A stretch of DNA of 64,000 nt, taken from Geobacillus thermoleovorans. Lineage in GTDB: Bacteria; Bacillota; Bacilli; Bacillales; Anoxybacillaceae. The position numbers were made by a program, and so were the translations under genes. This document shows positions 62,116-64,000 of this stretch, one piece after another. Numbering within the stretch: position 1 is the stretch's first letter; every line of letters starts with the position of its first letter. Below the pieces are notes generated by a model that was not told where the DNA came from, did not search any database, and saw nothing but the letters and a program-made list of their open reading frames with translations. The DNA is taken from NCBI RefSeq assembly GCF_001610955.1, contig NZ_CP014335.1, forward strand, positions 1,467,001 to 1,531,000, given 5' to 3'.

Positions 62116-63045
62116 GTGGGGCATTGGAGCGAAGAAAAGCAAGGCATCTTGTATACGGCTGCTTCGTACTTGCTGTGGGGAGTATTGCCGCTGTACTGGA
62201 AGCTGCTAGAGGCGCGCCCGGCGCTTGAGATTTTGGCGCACCGCATCGTGTGGTCGTTCGTGTTTATGGCCATCCTTCTGGCAGCGAATGGGCAGCTTGG
62301 CGCCTTCCGCCGGGAGCTTCGGGCGATGCGCCGTAAGCCGGCTAAGGCATGGGGGATCGCCGCTGCTGCCGTGCTCATCAGCGCCAACTGGTTTGTCTAC
62401 ATATGGGCGGTGAATCATCATCATGTCGTTGAAACGAGCCTCGGCTATTATATCAACCCGCTTGTCAGCGTGGCGCTTGGGACGATCGTATTGCGCGAGC
62501 GGTTGAGCGTTGGGCAGTGGGCCGCTGTTTTTCTTGCCGCCGCCGGCGTGGCGGCGATGACGGCGGAATATGGCGCGTTTCCGTGGGTCGCCATATCGCT
62601 CGCGTTGACGTTCGGGTTTTACGGCTTAGTGAAAAAACTGGCCAGCGTTGACTCGTCCATTGGCTTGACGCTTGAAACAATGGCCGTCATGCCGCTTTCA
62701 GCCGTTTACTTATTATGTGTGTACAACGAAACGCCAGCCCTCGTCAAGACGGCCGAATGGTGGCAATGGGCGCTGTTGGCTGGAGCCGGGCCAGCGACGG
62801 CCGTGCCGCTTTTGTATTTCGCCAAAGGGGCGAAGCGTGTGTCAATGACAACACTTGGTTTTTTGCAATACATTTCGCCGACGATCAGCCTTCTCCTTGG
62901 CGTCTTTTTGTTCGGCGAGCCGTTTACGAAAGCGCATTTTTATGCGTTTAGCTGCATCTGGACGGCGCTTATTTTGTTTTCCGCTGTTCAAATCAAGCAA
63001 GCGCCGGGGCGGAAAAAATGGAAGCGAAACTCGCTCGGAGCATAA
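62116..63045 (+). CDS. EamA/RarD-family transporter
   Basis: 309-residue permease with ten membrane helices. RarD features: YLLWGVLPLYWKLL, LEILAHRIVWSF, HVVETSLGYYINPLVSV and TLGFLQYISPTISLLLG. Substrate unknown, possibly amino acids or amines. GTG start after AAAAGGAG. It is inserted between YjcZ-type genes. Confidence 0.85.
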   Translation: MGHWSEEKQGILYTAASYLLWGVLPLYWKLLEARPALEILAHRIVWSFVFMAILLAANGQLGAFRRELRAMRRKPAKAWGIAAAAVLISANWFVYIWAVNHHHVVETSLGYYINPLVSVALGTIVLRERLSVGQWAAVFLAAAGVAAMTAEYGAFPWVAISLALTFGFYGLVKKLASVDSSIGLTLETMAVMPLSAVYLLCVYNETPALVKTAEWWQWALLAGAGPATAVPLLYFAKGAKRVSMTTLGFLQYISPTISLLLGVFLFGEPFTKAHFYAFSCIWTALILFSAVQIKQAPGRKKWKRNSLGA

Positions 63046-63048
63046 CAT

Positions 63049-63075
63049 CGGTCCGCGGATGGACCGTTTTTTTTT
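63049..63075 (+). terminator. Terminator of the RarD-type gene
   Basis: CGGTCC (63049-63054) pairs with GGACCG (63061-63066), followed by nine T. Confidence 0.85.
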
Positions 63076-63170
63076 ACGTTGCGGCAAATACCCATTTTTG
63101 CCGAAACATCTAACCATTTCCTCGGCTTCTGAATAGTCTACTAGTACAAAAACGAAGGAGGTGCTGGCAA

Positions 63171-63269
63171 ATGGGTGCAGCTTACGGCGGCGGATTCGCG
63201 TTGATCGTCGTTCTGTTCATCTTGTTGATTATTGTCGGATGTGCATGTATCGGTGGTTGGGTGTACTGA
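63171..63269 (+). CDS. YjcZ-family sporulation peptide
   Basis: 32-residue peptide MGAAYGGGFALIVVLFILLI, then IVGCACIGGWVY. ATG start after GAAGGAGG. AATAGTCTA at about 63133 resembles a sigma-K -10 box. Forms a tandem with the next gene. Confidence 0.82.
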   Translation: MGAAYGGGFALIVVLFILLIIVGCACIGGWVY

Positions 63270-63302
63270 TGCCTCTTACTTGCTAGCAAGGAGGTGACGA
63301 AT

Positions 63303-63443
63303 ATGCCATATGGCTTTTATGGCGGCTGGGGCTGGGGCGGCTATGGCTTCGGTTATCCGGGTTACGGCGGCTACGGCTACGGCTTTGTGCTGATCGTCGT
63401 TTTGTTTATTTTGCTCATTATCGTCGGGGCAACATGGTGCTAG
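63303..63443 (+). CDS. YjcZ-family peptide with Gly/Tyr-rich N-terminus
   Basis: 46-residue peptide. The first 28 residues are Gly, Tyr, Trp and Phe (MPYGFYGGWGWGGYGFGYPG), then the family core LIVVLFILLIIVG and ATWC. The aromatic-glycine part recalls coat and cement proteins. ATG start after AAGGAGG. Confidence 0.82.
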   Translation: MPYGFYGGWGWGGYGFGYPGYGGYGYGFVLIVVLFILLIIVGATWC

Positions 63444-63461
63444 GCGGATGATGGGCATGCG

Positions 63462-63503
63462 GGGGGAGACGGCCGGGCAACGGCTGTTTCCCCCGCTTTT
63501 TTT
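63462..63503 (+). terminator. Terminator of the YjcZ pair
   Basis: GGGGGAGACGGCC pairs imperfectly with GGCTGTTTCCCCC (63482-63494), followed by a T run. Confidence 0.75.
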
Positions 63504-63582
63504 GTGAACAGGCAGGAACAACGAAAGGAAGTGGAGAAATCATAAACGATGAGAAAATGGAAAGCATATGGAGGACGGGGAA

Positions 63583-64000
63583 ATGACACATATTGCAAAA
63601 GACATCGTCGCGACGTTTTCGATCGTCGCGTTCGATCCGGCGACCGGGGAGCTTGGCATCGCTGTTCAATCGAAATTTTTAGGCGTTGGTGCGGTTGTTC
63701 CGTGGGCGAAAGCGGGCGTCGGAGCGGTGGCGACGCAATCGTACGCCAACACGTCGTACGGACCGCGCGGCCTCGAATGGATGGCAAAAGGGAAATCGGC
63801 GCAAGAAACGCTTGAGTTGCTCGTTGCCGATGACAGTGAGCGCGATTTGCGCCAAGTCGGCATCGTGGATGCGAAAGGACGGGCGGCGACGTTCACCGGG
63901 AAAAAATGTTACCCGTGGGCCGGGGGCATCACCGGGCCGAACTATGCGGCTCAAGGCAATATTTTAGCCGGCGAGGAAACGGTGCTGGCAATGGGAAGGG
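63583..64000 (+). CDS. DUF1028 protein (Ntn-hydrolase-like), partial at window end
   Basis: The frame is open to the window edge (139 codons seen, 3' end missing). It reads TFSIVAFDPATGELGIAVQS, then GAVVPWAKAGVGAVATQSYAN and QGNILAGEETV, which is DUF1028. These enzymes resemble Ntn hydrolases; activity unproven. Start ATG at 63583 after GGAGGACGGGG. Confidence 0.85.
   Translation, partial: MTHIAKDIVATFSIVAFDPATGELGIAVQSKFLGVGAVVPWAKAGVGAVATQSYANTSYGPRGLEWMAKGKSAQETLELLVADDSERDLRQVGIVDAKGRAATFTGKKCYPWAGGITGPNYAAQGNILAGEETVLAMGR

Overview
The window reads as chromosome of a thermophilic, endospore-forming Bacillaceae, most likely Geobacillus. Supporting signs are a Bacillus-type gene complement at moderately high GC, strong GGAGG-type ribosome sites, frequent GTG and TTG starts, many spore genes (CotD, SspN, Tlp, YjcZ-type peptides), a type B RNase P RNA, and a cbaAB-type (ba3/b(o/a)3) terminal oxidase known from this genus. 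No tRNA, rRNA, prophage or CRISPR array was seen.

Layout. 1-8.7 kb: tatA, a YitT-type membrane protein, a subtilisin-like protease, a cytochrome c remnant, a soluble sporulation-type histidine kinase, a cysteine synthase homologue, a perfect four-way-junction palindrome beside a GNAT remnant, an AbrB-type membrane protein and a YetJ/BI-1 channel. 8.8-20.4 kb: a two-carbon metabolism island with hydroxypyruvate isomerase and tartronate semialdehyde reductase, then glcE-glcF-glcD, malate synthase G, malic enzyme, an FAH-family enzyme and an IclR regulator. Glycolate would be oxidised to glyoxylate, condensed to malate and decarboxylated to pyruvate. A three-half-site operator occurs in front of both glcE and malate synthase, in opposite orientation, and the IclR protein is the obvious candidate to bind it. 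20.6-32.4 kb: mrfA-mrfB, cotD, gpsB, rnpB, an rRNA methyltransferase, a DinG-like helicase and an M32 carboxypeptidase, in an order resembling B. subtilis yprA-ypwA. An IS3-family element is inserted in the centre of the palindrome that follows rnpB.

32.5-43.8 kb: the three-gene cba oxidase operon with a CRP/FNR-type site placed at -41.5, a decayed xpt-pbuX pair, a coiled-coil repeat protein, the alkylpyrone genes bpsA-bpsB, a two-GTPase dynamin-like protein (dynA) with ypbS, and a sulfurtransferase. 44-47.5 kb: a yneN-sspN-tlp-yneP-yneQ-yneR block, including an FbpB-like peptide with a Fur-box-like site and a yneR gene that needs a -1 frameshift at A6G. 47.5-53.6 kb: corA with a structured leader, a DUF502 protein, an FAD-dependent oxidoreductase, bioB and yozE. 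52.8-59.4 kb: the yodN-yozD-yodL-deoD-yodJ-yodH neighbourhood of B. subtilis in reverse order. 59.5-64 kb: a cation diffusion facilitator, a second CorA, a RarD-type permease, three YjcZ-type peptides and the start of a DUF1028 gene cut by the window end.

Most of the window is ordinary core genome. The unusual parts are the doubly controlled C2 island, the cloverleaf palindrome, the IS-split palindrome behind rnpB, the yneR frameshift site, and several truncated genes recording local deletions.
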